Notes: generated by a model from the letters alone, not told the origin. DNA of 5,330 nt from an uncultured Bacteroides sp. (GCA_900556625.1 USPQ01000132.1:1-5330), one strand, 5' to 3'; numbered from the stretch's first letter, positions 1 to 5,330 are shown. Numbers and translations are program-made.

Positions 1-46
1 TCCTTTGGCCATTGCGGCTGTGCGGGTTCAAGTCCCGCTTCGAGTA
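1..46 (+). tRNA. tRNA-Leu, 3' part (5' end outside window)
   Basis: Seen: the anticodon-stem 3' strand TCCTT (1-5), a long variable arm with GGCC/GGCT pairing (7-10 and 16-19), the T arm GCGGG-TTCAAGT-CCCGC (22-38), the acceptor 3' strand TTCGAGT (39-45) and discriminator A46. The next bases are CGA, so CCA is not encoded and must be added after transcription. The long variable arm makes this a class II tRNA. A discriminator A and the close match to the E. coli tRNA-Leu(UAA) 3' half (the same T arm and the same final U before A73) point to leucine rather than serine or tyrosine. The anticodon lies outside the window, so the isoacceptor is unknown. Confidence 0.9.
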
Positions 47-61
47 CGAGTATTCCTGATT

Positions 62-97
62 AAAAGCTCTGTAAATCTTTGATTTACGGAGCTTTTT
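62..97. terminator. Hairpin terminator after tRNA-Leu, probably bidirectional
   Basis: AAAAGCTC-T-GTAAATC (62-77) pairs with GATTTAC-G-GAGCTTTT (81-96) around a 3-nt TTT loop, a 16-bp stem with one G-T pair. On the plus strand it ends in TTTTT, which suits termination of the tRNA transcript 16 nt after its end. The A run on the left arm gives a U run on the opposite strand, so the same hairpin can stop minus-strand transcription from the lyase gene, which has no other clear terminator. Confidence 0.85.
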
Positions 98-139
98 GTT
101 TATGTACCAGTTATGGCGTTATTTTGTCTTTGATACTGA

Positions 140-259
140 CTAAAACCGGATTTGAGTTTGATTTATGAGCTTTATGTAAACCGGGAGGTAAACCGGAAGT
201 GTATATGAAAGCCACGGTTAATGTATTATCTGACGGGCCTGAATATCTTCCGGTTTTAG
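140..259. repeat. Cluster of AAACCGG words, direct and inverted
   Basis: GTAAACCGG occurs at 176-184 and again at 188-196, exactly 12 bp apart. A further AAACCGG lies at 143-149. The inverted form CTTCCGGTTT (247-256) is an exact 10-bp complement of AAACCGGAAG (190-199), and TCCGGTTTTAG (249-259) is an exact 11-bp complement of CTAAAACCGGA (140-150). The cluster fills the gap between the tRNA terminator and the end of the lyase gene. It could fold at the 3' end of the lyase transcript, using one of two competing left arms, or bind a protein. No function can be assigned. I see no gene in 98-277. Confidence 0.5.
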
Positions 260-277
260 CACTCAACTCGTATTATA

Positions 278-2443
278 TTAAAGAGAGTATTTCTTGGATG
301 CACCGGCGTAGATGCCTGTCTTTTCAAAATCACATAAGATACTACGGGTGTTTTTGGAAACTTTGGGGATGTATACATCCACTTTGATGCACGACTGACT
401 CTGTGCAGGATCAGCAATGTGCAGTTCTGCACTACTTTGATAGATATCTTTGAGCATTAATGCGCATGCCTTATCTACTTTTACAGTAATATCTTTGTGA
501 GTGAAAGTTCCTTCCCGGTAAAATACCATTTGCCAGATATTCAGCTTCTTGTTTCTTACGATCTGCATGGCATCCGTATTTGCCAGGATTTCAATCCCAT
601 TCTTTTTATTGTATGCATTCATCTGTCGGGCAGAAGTTATTCCCGGTGCTATGATGTATGCATAAGTAGCGTTACGAGGGTTAGTTCCATGATTGAATCC
701 GAGTGTGAAAACCTCCCGTTGTTGCATTTCTTTCGATTCTGTATGGTTGATGTCATACCATGAGCCCGTTTGTTGCTGATTGCATAAGAATATCCTGCCG
801 CCTTGAGGGAAGATATATCCGATTCCGTTATGTAATACCCAATCGGGAGAATCGTAGGAAAATTCTCCTTTCTTTATTGTCGTTTGCTGCTTGTTCTGTG
901 ATAATAATATGTTCTTGTCATCAAGCAAACACTGGTTGATTGTGGTGTATACAGGTGCGTATGAAGTAGAATTGATTCCTGATCCTAAACACACCACTTC
1001 ATTGTCGAAAAAGAACCAGGCTTTTTTGGCTCCGGTATTCACACCGGCATAATTGTCCATGTAAGCATAGGCGGACACTCCGTAGATACTGTCGGACACC
1101 CCTCCGGCAAAAGTGGAAGTTCCCCGAGTCTGCCAGTCGCTTGCGGCCATTGGGATCGTGTCCAGTTGCGGAGCCGTTGTTCCGGGGATTCTGCGCCAGT
1201 TCCATGCTGGGAAGATATTGGCATATTCATTTCCTTGAGTTACGATATTGGTACATCCGTCCGACATGAAATAAGTTTTGAGGTTTTCTCCGTTGCCGTA
1301 TTCACAACGCATGGTGCGGGTGGATACAGTACGGACGTCGAACGTATAGCCGGGGCGTACGTGCAGGGTATAGTCTCCTCGGAAATAATGTGTATGCAGA
1401 GGCTTTAGTTTGTAGTCGGCAGCCTGTTCATCTTTTAGACGTGCGATGATAGCTTTGTACTCTTCAATATGTTCCGGATCGAGAACCGCCATACGTTCGG
1501 CAAATAGGGCGGTGGCGCTTTTGTCGGTGATATCTTTCCGGCTTATGCCTCTGCCCAGTACATCGAAAAGCATATATTTTCCGCGTATGGCTTGATAATA
1601 AGTTTGGCGCATGAACTTGCTTAACAGCTGTATCTTCTCGGTGCTCAAGGCATATTTTGTTCCTTGGGTATACATAGCCACCTGAGTTGTTCCTTTCAGG
1701 ATCTCATCGCCATATCCACCGATATAAAGTTGTACGCCATGTTGGAAATAAGAGTTGTCGTGCTGGAAACCTTCTTTTACAGTATATTCTATCGGACTGT
1801 AAGCATTTGCGAGAGCCGTTTCCAGGTCGGCCTCGTTTTTTTCCAGACATGACCGGTAAATCCAGTGAAGTGCGATGTCGGTTCTGTTAGCACCGGTCCA
1901 TTTGGCGGGGTCTCCTCCTTCTTTGCGGATACGTTGCAAGGTTTTAGTTTCCAATTCTGCCGGTATCTGTTTTTTCCCGACACGCATCTGTATAAGCAGT
2001 ATACCGATTTTCTGCGGTTCGGCAATCTGGTTGTACCACCAGTTGTTGCAGTTCGGATTGCGTTCATACCAATATTCCAGCCCTTTCACTATCTTATTAT
2101 AGATATCTTCGTTCTGATAGTAAGTATTCTGAGGGTTGGTGTAGGCAAATGCAAAATCATACAGTCGGTCTATGTGAGTGAGAGGTTCCCAGTTTGTACG
2201 GTCGCGGCGGCTGTAGTCCACGTCGGTGAAACAGCCTTTGGCGGTATCGTATTTGTGTAGAAACTCGTCAATAAGCGGATTCTGTGCAAAGTCTTTCCTT
2301 ATTTTCTCCATTAAAGTTTCAAATTCATCATTGTCGGAGGGATATAGGTTGTTGATGTAGTTTTGACTAGCCTTTGCCGTACTTGGTGTGAACAATCGGA
2401 CAATTAAAAGCAAAAGGATGATAATGTGGTAATTGAATTTCAT
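278..2443 (-). CDS. Secreted polysaccharide lyase family 8, chondroitin AC lyase-like
   Basis: This enzyme would cleave chondroitin sulfate and/or hyaluronan by beta-elimination, leaving 4,5-unsaturated uronic acid ends, in the periplasm or at the cell surface. Seen: a Sec signal peptide (hydrophobic run about residues 7-15, likely cleavage after AKA, residue 25) with no lipobox cysteine; an alpha/alpha-toroid region (about 40-340) with the aromatic-patch motif NNWW (133-136); a central beta-sandwich (about 345-600); and a C-terminal beta domain (about 610-715). From recall, it aligns along its whole length with Pedobacter heparinus chondroitin AC lyase (700 residues). The active-site residues map as Asn186, His235, Tyr244, Arg298, Arg302, Glu381 and Asn384, so it should be active. 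The ATG at 2443 precedes a clean signal peptide and sits about 40 bp after a TATCTTTG box. PL8 also includes hyaluronan and xanthan lyases, so the substrate is inferred. No SusC/D or sulfatase is adjacent. Confidence 0.93.
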   Translation of the reverse strand: MKFNYHIIILLLLIVRLFTPSTAKASQNYINNLYPSDNDEFETLMEKIRKDFAQNPLIDEFLHKYDTAKGCFTDVDYSRRDRTNWEPLTHIDRLYDFAFAYTNPQNTYYQNEDIYNKIVKGLEYWYERNPNCNNWWYNQIAEPQKIGILLIQMRVGKKQIPAELETKTLQRIRKEGGDPAKWTGANRTDIALHWIYRSCLEKNEADLETALANAYSPIEYTVKEGFQHDNSYFQHGVQLYIGGYGDEILKGTTQVAMYTQGTKYALSTEKIQLLSKFMRQTYYQAIRGKYMLFDVLGRGISRKDITDKSATALFAERMAVLDPEHIEEYKAIIARLKDEQAADYKLKPLHTHYFRGDYTLHVRPGYTFDVRTVSTRTMRCEYGNGENLKTYFMSDGCTNIVTQGNEYANIFPAWNWRRIPGTTAPQLDTIPMAASDWQTRGTSTFAGGVSDSIYGVSAYAYMDNYAGVNTGAKKAWFFFDNEVVCLGSGINSTSYAPVYTTINQCLLDDKNILLSQNKQQTTIKKGEFSYDSPDWVLHNGIGYIFPQGGRIFLCNQQQTGSWYDINHTESKEMQQREVFTLGFNHGTNPRNATYAYIIAPGITSARQMNAYNKKNGIEILANTDAMQIVRNKKLNIWQMVFYREGTFTHKDITVKVDKACALMLKDIYQSSAELHIADPAQSQSCIKVDVYIPKVSKNTRSILCDFEKTGIYAGASKKYSL

Positions 2444-2483
2444 GTTATTATTGATTTAATACGTTGTAATAAATTATAGTGGG

Positions 2484-2491
2484 CAAAGATA
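2484..2491 (-). promoter_or_regulatory. Candidate Bacteroides -7 box for the lyase
   Basis: On the minus strand TATCTTTG matches the Bacteroides sigma-ABfr -7 consensus TAnnTTTG and lies 40 bp upstream of the lyase ATG. No good TTTG -33 element is present at the expected 19-21 bp further upstream. A weak -33 is common in promoters that need an activator, which would fit an inducible lyase, but that is inference. Confidence 0.55.
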
Positions 2492-2813
2492 TGGAAATCT
2501 TGTAATATGGCCGGTCACAATTATTTTTTTCTTTATCGGTTTATTGGTATTTTTTGCCTCGCGCCTTATTTATTTCTAAAATGGGACAGAAGTACACTGC
2601 TCGGTTCAGATACAGTACCGTATCTTTCTTCTTCCTGATTTGTGTAATCGTCATTGTTTCTTATCTTGATTTCTTGCGATTATAAGTGTTCGCTACGGGT
2701 AGCAGGGCATGCATGGATTGTTTGTGGTGCAAGTTGTTACATAGCTTGAACACAATAAAGACTGAAGTTGCTTGTTTACGGGCAGGTTAAGTAAGACTTT
2801 ATAAGAAGGGAAG

Positions 2814-2864
2814 CCGGTATAGTTGTGTTGAGATACCGGTATTATTCTGTCAGGATACCGGTAT
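2814..2864. repeat. Sub-array A: three ACCGGT-core units
   Basis: ATACCGGTAT is a perfect 10-bp palindrome at 2833-2842 and 2855-2864, in the shared longer words AGATACCGGTATTA and GGATACCGGTATTA. A degraded copy, CCGGTAT, lies at 2814-2820, where the left arm reads AAG instead of ATA. Spacers are AGTTGTGTTGAG and TATTCTGTCAGG. With no loop in the 10-bp core, a single unit is better suited to binding a dimeric protein than to forming a hairpin. Confidence 0.75.
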
Positions 2865-2951
2865 TACTAATTCGCCACGGCTGTGACGAGTTCTTCTCAC
2901 AGCTGTGGAGAGATCCTTTCACGGCCGTGGCGAATACTCTCCACGGCTGTG
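2814..2951. repeat. Tandem array of seven palindromic units, 22-bp period
   Basis: Seven short palindromic cores recur with centres at about 2815.5, 2837.5, 2859.5, 2880.5, 2902.5, 2924.5 and 2946.5. The steps are 22, 22, 21, 22, 22 and 22 bp. Units 1-3 share the core ATACCGGTAT (unit 1 keeps only CCGGTAT). Units 4-7 share the core CACRGCYGTG. The 11-12 bp spacers differ from unit to unit. A weak eighth unit (AACGGCGG, 2965-2972) may follow at about 23 bp. Units 4 and 6 are mutual reverse complements over 17 bp with one G-T pair (2870-2886 and 2919-2935). Units 5 and 7 are likewise over 16 bp with two G-T pairs (2897-2912 and 2937-2952). The strict spacing of about two helical turns fits a row of operators on one DNA face; a dispersed REP-like element is the main alternative. 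Confidence 0.8.
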
Positions 2952-2952
2952 G
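2870..2952. repeat. Sub-array B: four CACRGCYGTG-core units
   Basis: The cores are CACGGCTGTG (2876-2885), CACAGCTGTG (2898-2907), CACGGCCGTG (2920-2929) and CACGGCTGTG (2942-2951). Units 5 and 6 are perfect 10-bp palindromes; units 4 and 7 have one central mismatch pair. The flanks show that units 4 and 6 face opposite ways (TTCGC before, GCGAA after), as do units 5 and 7 (GGAGAG after, CTCTCC before). If transcribed, adjacent units could form hairpins (4:5, 6:7), or the interleaved 4:6 and 5:7 pairings could compete with them. Confidence 0.75.
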
Positions 2953-3109
2953 CGAGTTAATTATAACGGCGGCTTTTGCGAACAATCATTACCTGATAAC
3001 AGATGAATACCTACTGTATGACGGATGTTTAATGGGGGCCTAAGCCGAAAGGCGAGTATAGCTGAACGGAAAGGACATAGGGGAGAGTGAGTGGTAAAGC
3101 AGTAGGCTG

Positions 3110-3149
3110 ATAATAAAACAAGCCGATTGTAACCCCCATTACAATCGGC
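3110..3149 (-). terminator. Rho-independent terminator of the DUF2007-like gene
   Basis: GCCGATTGTAA (3122-3132) and TTACAATCGGC (3139-3149) form a perfect 11-bp stem with a 6-nt loop. Read on the minus strand, the stem is followed by TTGTTTTATTAT, a U-rich tail. It begins 30 bp after the stop codon of the small gene at 3179-3379, which supports that gene being real and separately transcribed. Confidence 0.85.
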
Positions 3150-3178
3150 ACTCAATCCTGAATATATTAACCTAAAAC

Positions 3179-3379
3179 CTATGAAATCTTTCTATTGCCA
3201 ATCACACGCATTGCTGCCGTATAATATTCGCAAGGGACAGATAAGAGGAAACCGTTCCGCCCATTCTCTTTCATTGAAACCTCAATATATGCTGCTTTCA
3301 GCAGATTCTTTACGCTGGCTACTTCCCAAGGACTACCAGCAAAAACATTGACTTGAGAAATCTTTCTACTTGTAATCAT
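3179..3379 (-). CDS. Small DUF2007-like protein (66 residues)
   Basis: A short cytoplasmic protein with no signal peptide or membrane segment. Residues about 10-60 follow the DUF2007 pattern: a strand (VNVFAGS), then PWEVASVKNLLKAAYIEVSMKEN, where GS-WE-xx-VKNLL-xx-x-IE is the family hallmark, and finally a second strand plus helix with VPCEYYTAAMRVI, resembling the usual V...EDY..A..I ending. Compared with family members I recall, the central insert between the two halves is short, giving a compact form. DUF2007 is described as a putative signal-transducing domain, but its biochemical role is not established and none is assigned here. The gene has its own -7 box 34 bp upstream of the ATG and a clear terminator, so it is a single-gene unit. 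The start is preceded by A/T-rich sequence and no Shine-Dalgarno. Confidence 0.75.
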   Translation of the reverse strand: MITSRKISQVNVFAGSPWEVASVKNLLKAAYIEVSMKENGRNGFLLSVPCEYYTAAMRVIGNRKIS

Positions 3380-3412
3380 AATCTTTATAGTGTGTTTTTA
3401 TTTTTACTGTGG

Positions 3413-3420
3413 CAAAGATA
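3413..3420 (-). promoter_or_regulatory. Candidate Bacteroides -7 box for the DUF2007-like gene
   Basis: TATCTTTG on the minus strand matches TAnnTTTG and implies a leader of roughly 25-30 nt before the ATG at 3379. The surrounding word TATCTTTGCC is identical to the one upstream of the lyase gene. No convincing TTTG -33 element is seen at the expected spacing. Confidence 0.55.
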
Positions 3421-3521
3421 AGAGACAAAAACGACTTAGACGTGTAATTTTGATTCAGATATAGTATACAAATGATTCATTGAACCAGAATTTGCATAAG
3501 TTGACCAATTTGTAGCATTGT

Positions 3522-3574
3522 GCATGAAAAGAAATCCTCCTTTAGGCTGTTGGGAAGCAGCTAAAGGAGGATTT
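3522..3574 (-). terminator. Rho-independent terminator of the acyl-CoA synthetase gene
   Basis: AAATCCTCCTTTAG (3532-3545) and CTAAAGGAGGATTT (3561-3574) form a perfect 14-bp stem. It is extended inward by CTG/CAG (3547-3549 and 3558-3560) with one bulged G at 3546. Read on the minus strand it is followed by CTTTTC, a pyrimidine-rich tail, and it starts 25 bp after the synthetase stop codon. It ends the operon and isolates it from the DUF2007-like gene. Confidence 0.88.
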
Positions 3575-3599
3575 TATCGATGAAATGGTCGTTTTTTAT

Positions 3600-5255
3600 T
3601 TACTTCTGATCGTTCTCGCGGATTTCTACACGACGAATCTTACCGCTGATTGTTTTCGGAAGTTCTTCTACGAACTCGATTACACGCGGATATTTATAGG
3701 GCGCAGTCACTTTCTTCACGTGATTCTGCAATTCTTTGATTAATTCTTCTCCCGCGCGGTTCTTATATTCTTTAGACAATACAATCGTTGCTTTCACCAC
3801 TTGTCCGCGAATCTCGTCGGGCACTCCGGTAATGGCACATTCTACAACTGCGGGATGTGTCATCAAGGCGCTTTCCACTTCGAACGGGCCGATGCGGTAG
3901 CCGGAACTCTTGATAACGTCGTCGGCACGACCTACAAACCAAAGATAACCGTCTTCATCTTTCCAGGCAACGTCTCCGGTATAGTAAATACCATCGTGCC
4001 AAGCTTCATGGGTACGTTCCGCATCCCGGTAATACTCTTTGAAAAGACCGAGCGGCTTACCTTTGCTGGTACGGATTACGATTTGTCCCTGCTCTCCGGC
4101 TTCTACGGAACGGCCTTCATGGTCAATCAAGTCCACATCATATTGGGGATTGGGCAATCCCATGCTACCCGGTTTGGGTTGCATCCAAGGCATAGTGGCA
4201 ATGGTAAGAGTAGTTTCGGTCTGACCGAAACCTTCCATGAGTTTGATGCCTGTCAACTTCTTGAATGTATCGAATACAGCGGGATTCAATGCTTCTCCGG
4301 CAATGGTGCAGTATTTGAGTGAAGACAGATCGAACTTCGTCAGGTCTTCGTGAATCAGGAAGCGGAAGATAGTGGGAGGTGCACAGAGGGAAGTTACATG
4401 ATAATTCTGTATCTTTTCCAGAATATCTCCCGGAGTGAACTTCTCGTGGTCATAGACAAAGATGTTTGCTCCGGCAATCCATTGTCCGTAGAGCTTTCCC
4501 CACACGGCCTTGCCCCAGCCTGTATCGGCGATAGTAAGGTGAAGGCTGTTTTCGTCCAGATTATGCCAGAAGCTGCCGGTAACGATATGGCCCAGTGGAT
4601 AGGTAAAGTCATGTGCCACCATTTTAGGTTCGCCGGTGGTGCCGGAAGTGAAATACATTAATGAGATATCATCGTTGGTGTTTGCATGGCGGGGCCGTAC
4701 AAACGGGGCGGCGCTCTCAATCCCTGCGTGGAAGTCTTCGAATCCTTCCGGAATCTCGGGACCGACGCTGACCAGCTTTTCTACGGTAGGGCACTCGGGC
4801 AGGGCGTCCTTGATATGTTGCAGGATGATTCCTTCGCCGGCAGCTACGATCATCTTGATGTCAGCAGCGTTGCAACGGTAGATGATATCTTTTTTAGTCA
4901 GCAGATGAGTGGCCGGAATGACGGTTGCTCCCAGTTTGTGAAGGGCGATCGTGCTATACCAGAACTCGTAGCGGCGTTTCAGGATCAGCATAACCATGTC
5001 GCCACGGCCGATGCCCAGACTTTGGAAATAGGAAGCCGTCATGTCTGTGTAACGTTTCATGTCGGCAAATGAGAACTGACGGCTTTCACCTTTGTCATTT
5101 GTCCACAGTAAAGCGTTCTTGTCGGGCTGTTCGGCAGCCCAGGCATCTACTACGTCATAACCGAAGTTGAAGTTTTCCGGGACGTTTATTTTCAGGTTCT
5201 TGATGAAATCCTCTTGTGAGGTAAAGGAGGTCTGTGATAAAAATCTTTCTACCAT
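3600..5255 (-). CDS. AMP-forming acyl-CoA synthetase, medium-chain (ACSM/MACS) type
   Basis: A cytoplasmic ANL-superfamily ligase: carboxylic acid + ATP gives acyl-AMP + PPi, then CoA gives acyl-CoA + AMP. Seen: large N-terminal domain (about 1-435) with the ATP-binding loop YFTSGTTGEPKMV (201-213), the MACS-like segment ADTGWGKAVWGKLYGQW (243-259), the adenine-site motif EGFGQTET (341-348) and YYTGD with ribose-binding Asp428; the hinge motif FVGRADDVIKSSGYRIGP (440-457, Arg443); and a small C-terminal domain with ISGK, where Lys539 is the adenylation lysine. At 551 residues it is full length for the family. Shorter than typical acetyl-CoA synthetases (about 650 residues) and carrying the TGWGK segment, it fits medium-chain or branched/aromatic acyl substrates better than acetate; the true substrate is unknown. 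It starts 7 bp after the stop of an upstream gene, so it is probably cotranscribed. Its terminator follows at 3574-3522. Confidence 0.92.
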   Translation of the reverse strand: MVERFLSQTSFTSQEDFIKNLKINVPENFNFGYDVVDAWAAEQPDKNALLWTNDKGESRQFSFADMKRYTDMTASYFQSLGIGRGDMVMLILKRRYEFWYSTIALHKLGATVIPATHLLTKKDIIYRCNAADIKMIVAAGEGIILQHIKDALPECPTVEKLVSVGPEIPEGFEDFHAGIESAAPFVRPRHANTNDDISLMYFTSGTTGEPKMVAHDFTYPLGHIVTGSFWHNLDENSLHLTIADTGWGKAVWGKLYGQWIAGANIFVYDHEKFTPGDILEKIQNYHVTSLCAPPTIFRFLIHEDLTKFDLSSLKYCTIAGEALNPAVFDTFKKLTGIKLMEGFGQTETTLTIATMPWMQPKPGSMGLPNPQYDVDLIDHEGRSVEAGEQGQIVIRTSKGKPLGLFKEYYRDAERTHEAWHDGIYYTGDVAWKDEDGYLWFVGRADDVIKSSGYRIGPFEVESALMTHPAVVECAITGVPDEIRGQVVKATIVLSKEYKNRAGEELIKELQNHVKKVTAPYKYPRVIEFVEELPKTISGKIRRVEIRENDQK

Positions 5256-5262
5256 GATGTTA

Positions 5263-5330
5263 TTACATAATTACTGCCAGAAAACGTACCGTTTTGCCGT
5301 CGAGCGCTTTCATGCCATGTGGAAGTTTGG
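5263..5330 (-). CDS. C-terminal end of upstream gene, probably an HTH-cupin regulator (partial)
   Basis: The minus strand has an open frame entering from the window edge and ending at a double stop, TAA TAA (5265-5260). It encodes 21 residues, KLPHGMKALDGKTVRFLAVIM. The pattern PHGMKAL-x-GK-x-x-x-FLAV resembles the last two strands of the cupin domain in XRE-type regulators (N-terminal helix-turn-helix plus C-terminal cupin sensor), which often sit upstream of acyl-CoA synthetases in Bacteroidota. It ends 7 bp before the synthetase ATG, so the two genes are very likely one operon. Only the tail is visible, so the regulator identity is inference. Confidence 0.65.
   Translation of the reverse strand, partial: KLPHGMKALDGKTVRFLAVIM

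Larger units (their letters stand above)
2444..3121. other. Long gene-poor gap holding a 22-bp-period palindrome array
   Basis: No open frame here has recognisable protein content. The lyase-proximal part (2444-2580) is A/T-rich and carries the lyase promoter. The stretch 2581-2810 has no recognisable feature apart from a weak 6-bp hairpin, AGATAC/GTATCT (2608-2625). The palindrome array fills 2814-2951. The stretch 2973-3121 is featureless except for a small GCC-GAAA-GGC hairpin (3044-3053). The minus-strand gene to the right has its own terminator, so the gap is probably not transcribed as a leader of the lyase. Confidence 0.6.

Noticed and set aside
1..46. Integration (att) site at the tRNA-Leu 3' end
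   Set aside because: No second copy of the tRNA 3' end, integrase gene or change in gene character is visible in the window.
199..387. Plus-strand 62-residue frame at the 3' end of the lyase
   Set aside because: It overlaps the lyase C-terminus on the other strand and has no family resemblance. Its start lies in the AAACCGG cluster.
1865..2260. Plus-strand 131-residue frame opposite the lyase gene
   Set aside because: It is antisense to the conserved PL8 N-terminal domain and looks like a shadow frame rather than a gene.
2608..2625. Terminator-like hairpin AGATAC/GTATCT followed by TTTCTTCTTCC on the plus strand
   Set aside because: The stem is only 6 bp and A/T-rich, and no plus-strand gene precedes it.
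2541..2654. Minus-strand 37-codon frame beginning MTITQIRKKKD in the gap upstream of the lyase
   Set aside because: It starts with ATG but has no recognisable family, no clear promoter box and no terminator. A frame of this length is expected by chance. Conservation in relatives would be needed to accept it.
2814..2951. CRISPR array
   Set aside because: Repeat cores are only about 10 bp, the spacers are 11-12 bp, the cores are of two types and vary, and no cas gene is present. CRISPR repeats and spacers are each about 23-40 bp or more.
2825..3043. Plus-strand 72-residue frame across the palindrome array
   Set aside because: It is made largely of the repeat array, whose 22-bp period is not a multiple of three, and the peptide has no protein-like pattern.
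3044..3053. GCC-GAAA-GGC tetraloop hairpin as part of a small RNA
   Set aside because: It is a 3-bp stem with no promoter or terminator on the same strand, too little to call an RNA gene.
2961..3155. Minus-strand 64-residue frame
   Set aside because: It begins inside the terminator hairpin of the DUF2007-like gene and has no recognisable domain.
3801..4322. Plus-strand 173-residue frame opposite the acyl-CoA synthetase
   Set aside because: It is antisense to a well-supported ANL-family gene. The composition is that of a shadow frame, with no domain or promoter.

Overview
The window looks like chromosomal DNA from a Bacteroides-type gut or animal-associated Bacteroidota. Four things suggest this: TATCTTTG boxes matching the Bacteroides -7 consensus (TAnnTTTG) ahead of two genes; A/T-rich starts without Shine-Dalgarno sequences; a tRNA whose CCA end is not encoded; and protein families typical of the group. 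The species cannot be named from this window.

Layout, left to right. (1) Positions 1-46 are the 3' part of a plus-strand class II tRNA, almost certainly tRNA-Leu, followed by a strong hairpin terminator (62-97) that also suits minus-strand transcription arriving from the right. (2) 98-277 has no gene but holds several AAACCGG words in direct and inverted arrangement. (3) 278-2443 (minus) is an intact, secreted 721-residue polysaccharide lyase family 8 enzyme. It resembles the chondroitin AC lyase of Pedobacter heparinus, and all the catalytic residues can be matched. (4) 2444-3121 has no convincing gene. Its main content is a tandem array of short palindromes spaced 22 bp apart (2814-2951), which is the most unusual object in the window. 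(5) 3179-3379 (minus) is a small DUF2007-like protein with its own -7 box and terminator. (6) 3600-5255 (minus) is a 551-residue AMP-forming acyl-CoA synthetase of the medium-chain type, ending at a strong terminator (3532-3574). (7) 5263-5330 (minus) is the last 21 codons of an upstream gene, probably an HTH-cupin regulator, only 7 bp from the synthetase and so probably in the same operon.

All protein genes lie on the minus strand, but they form at least three separate transcription units. The lyase would depolymerise glycosaminoglycans in the periplasm or at the cell surface. No SusC/D pair, sulfatase or glucuronyl hydrolase is visible beside it. The acyl-CoA synthetase would activate a carboxylic acid in the cytoplasm, probably under the cupin regulator next to it. 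I see no evidence for a defence island, prophage, insertion sequence or CRISPR. Apart from the 22-bp array, this is an ordinary chromosomal region.
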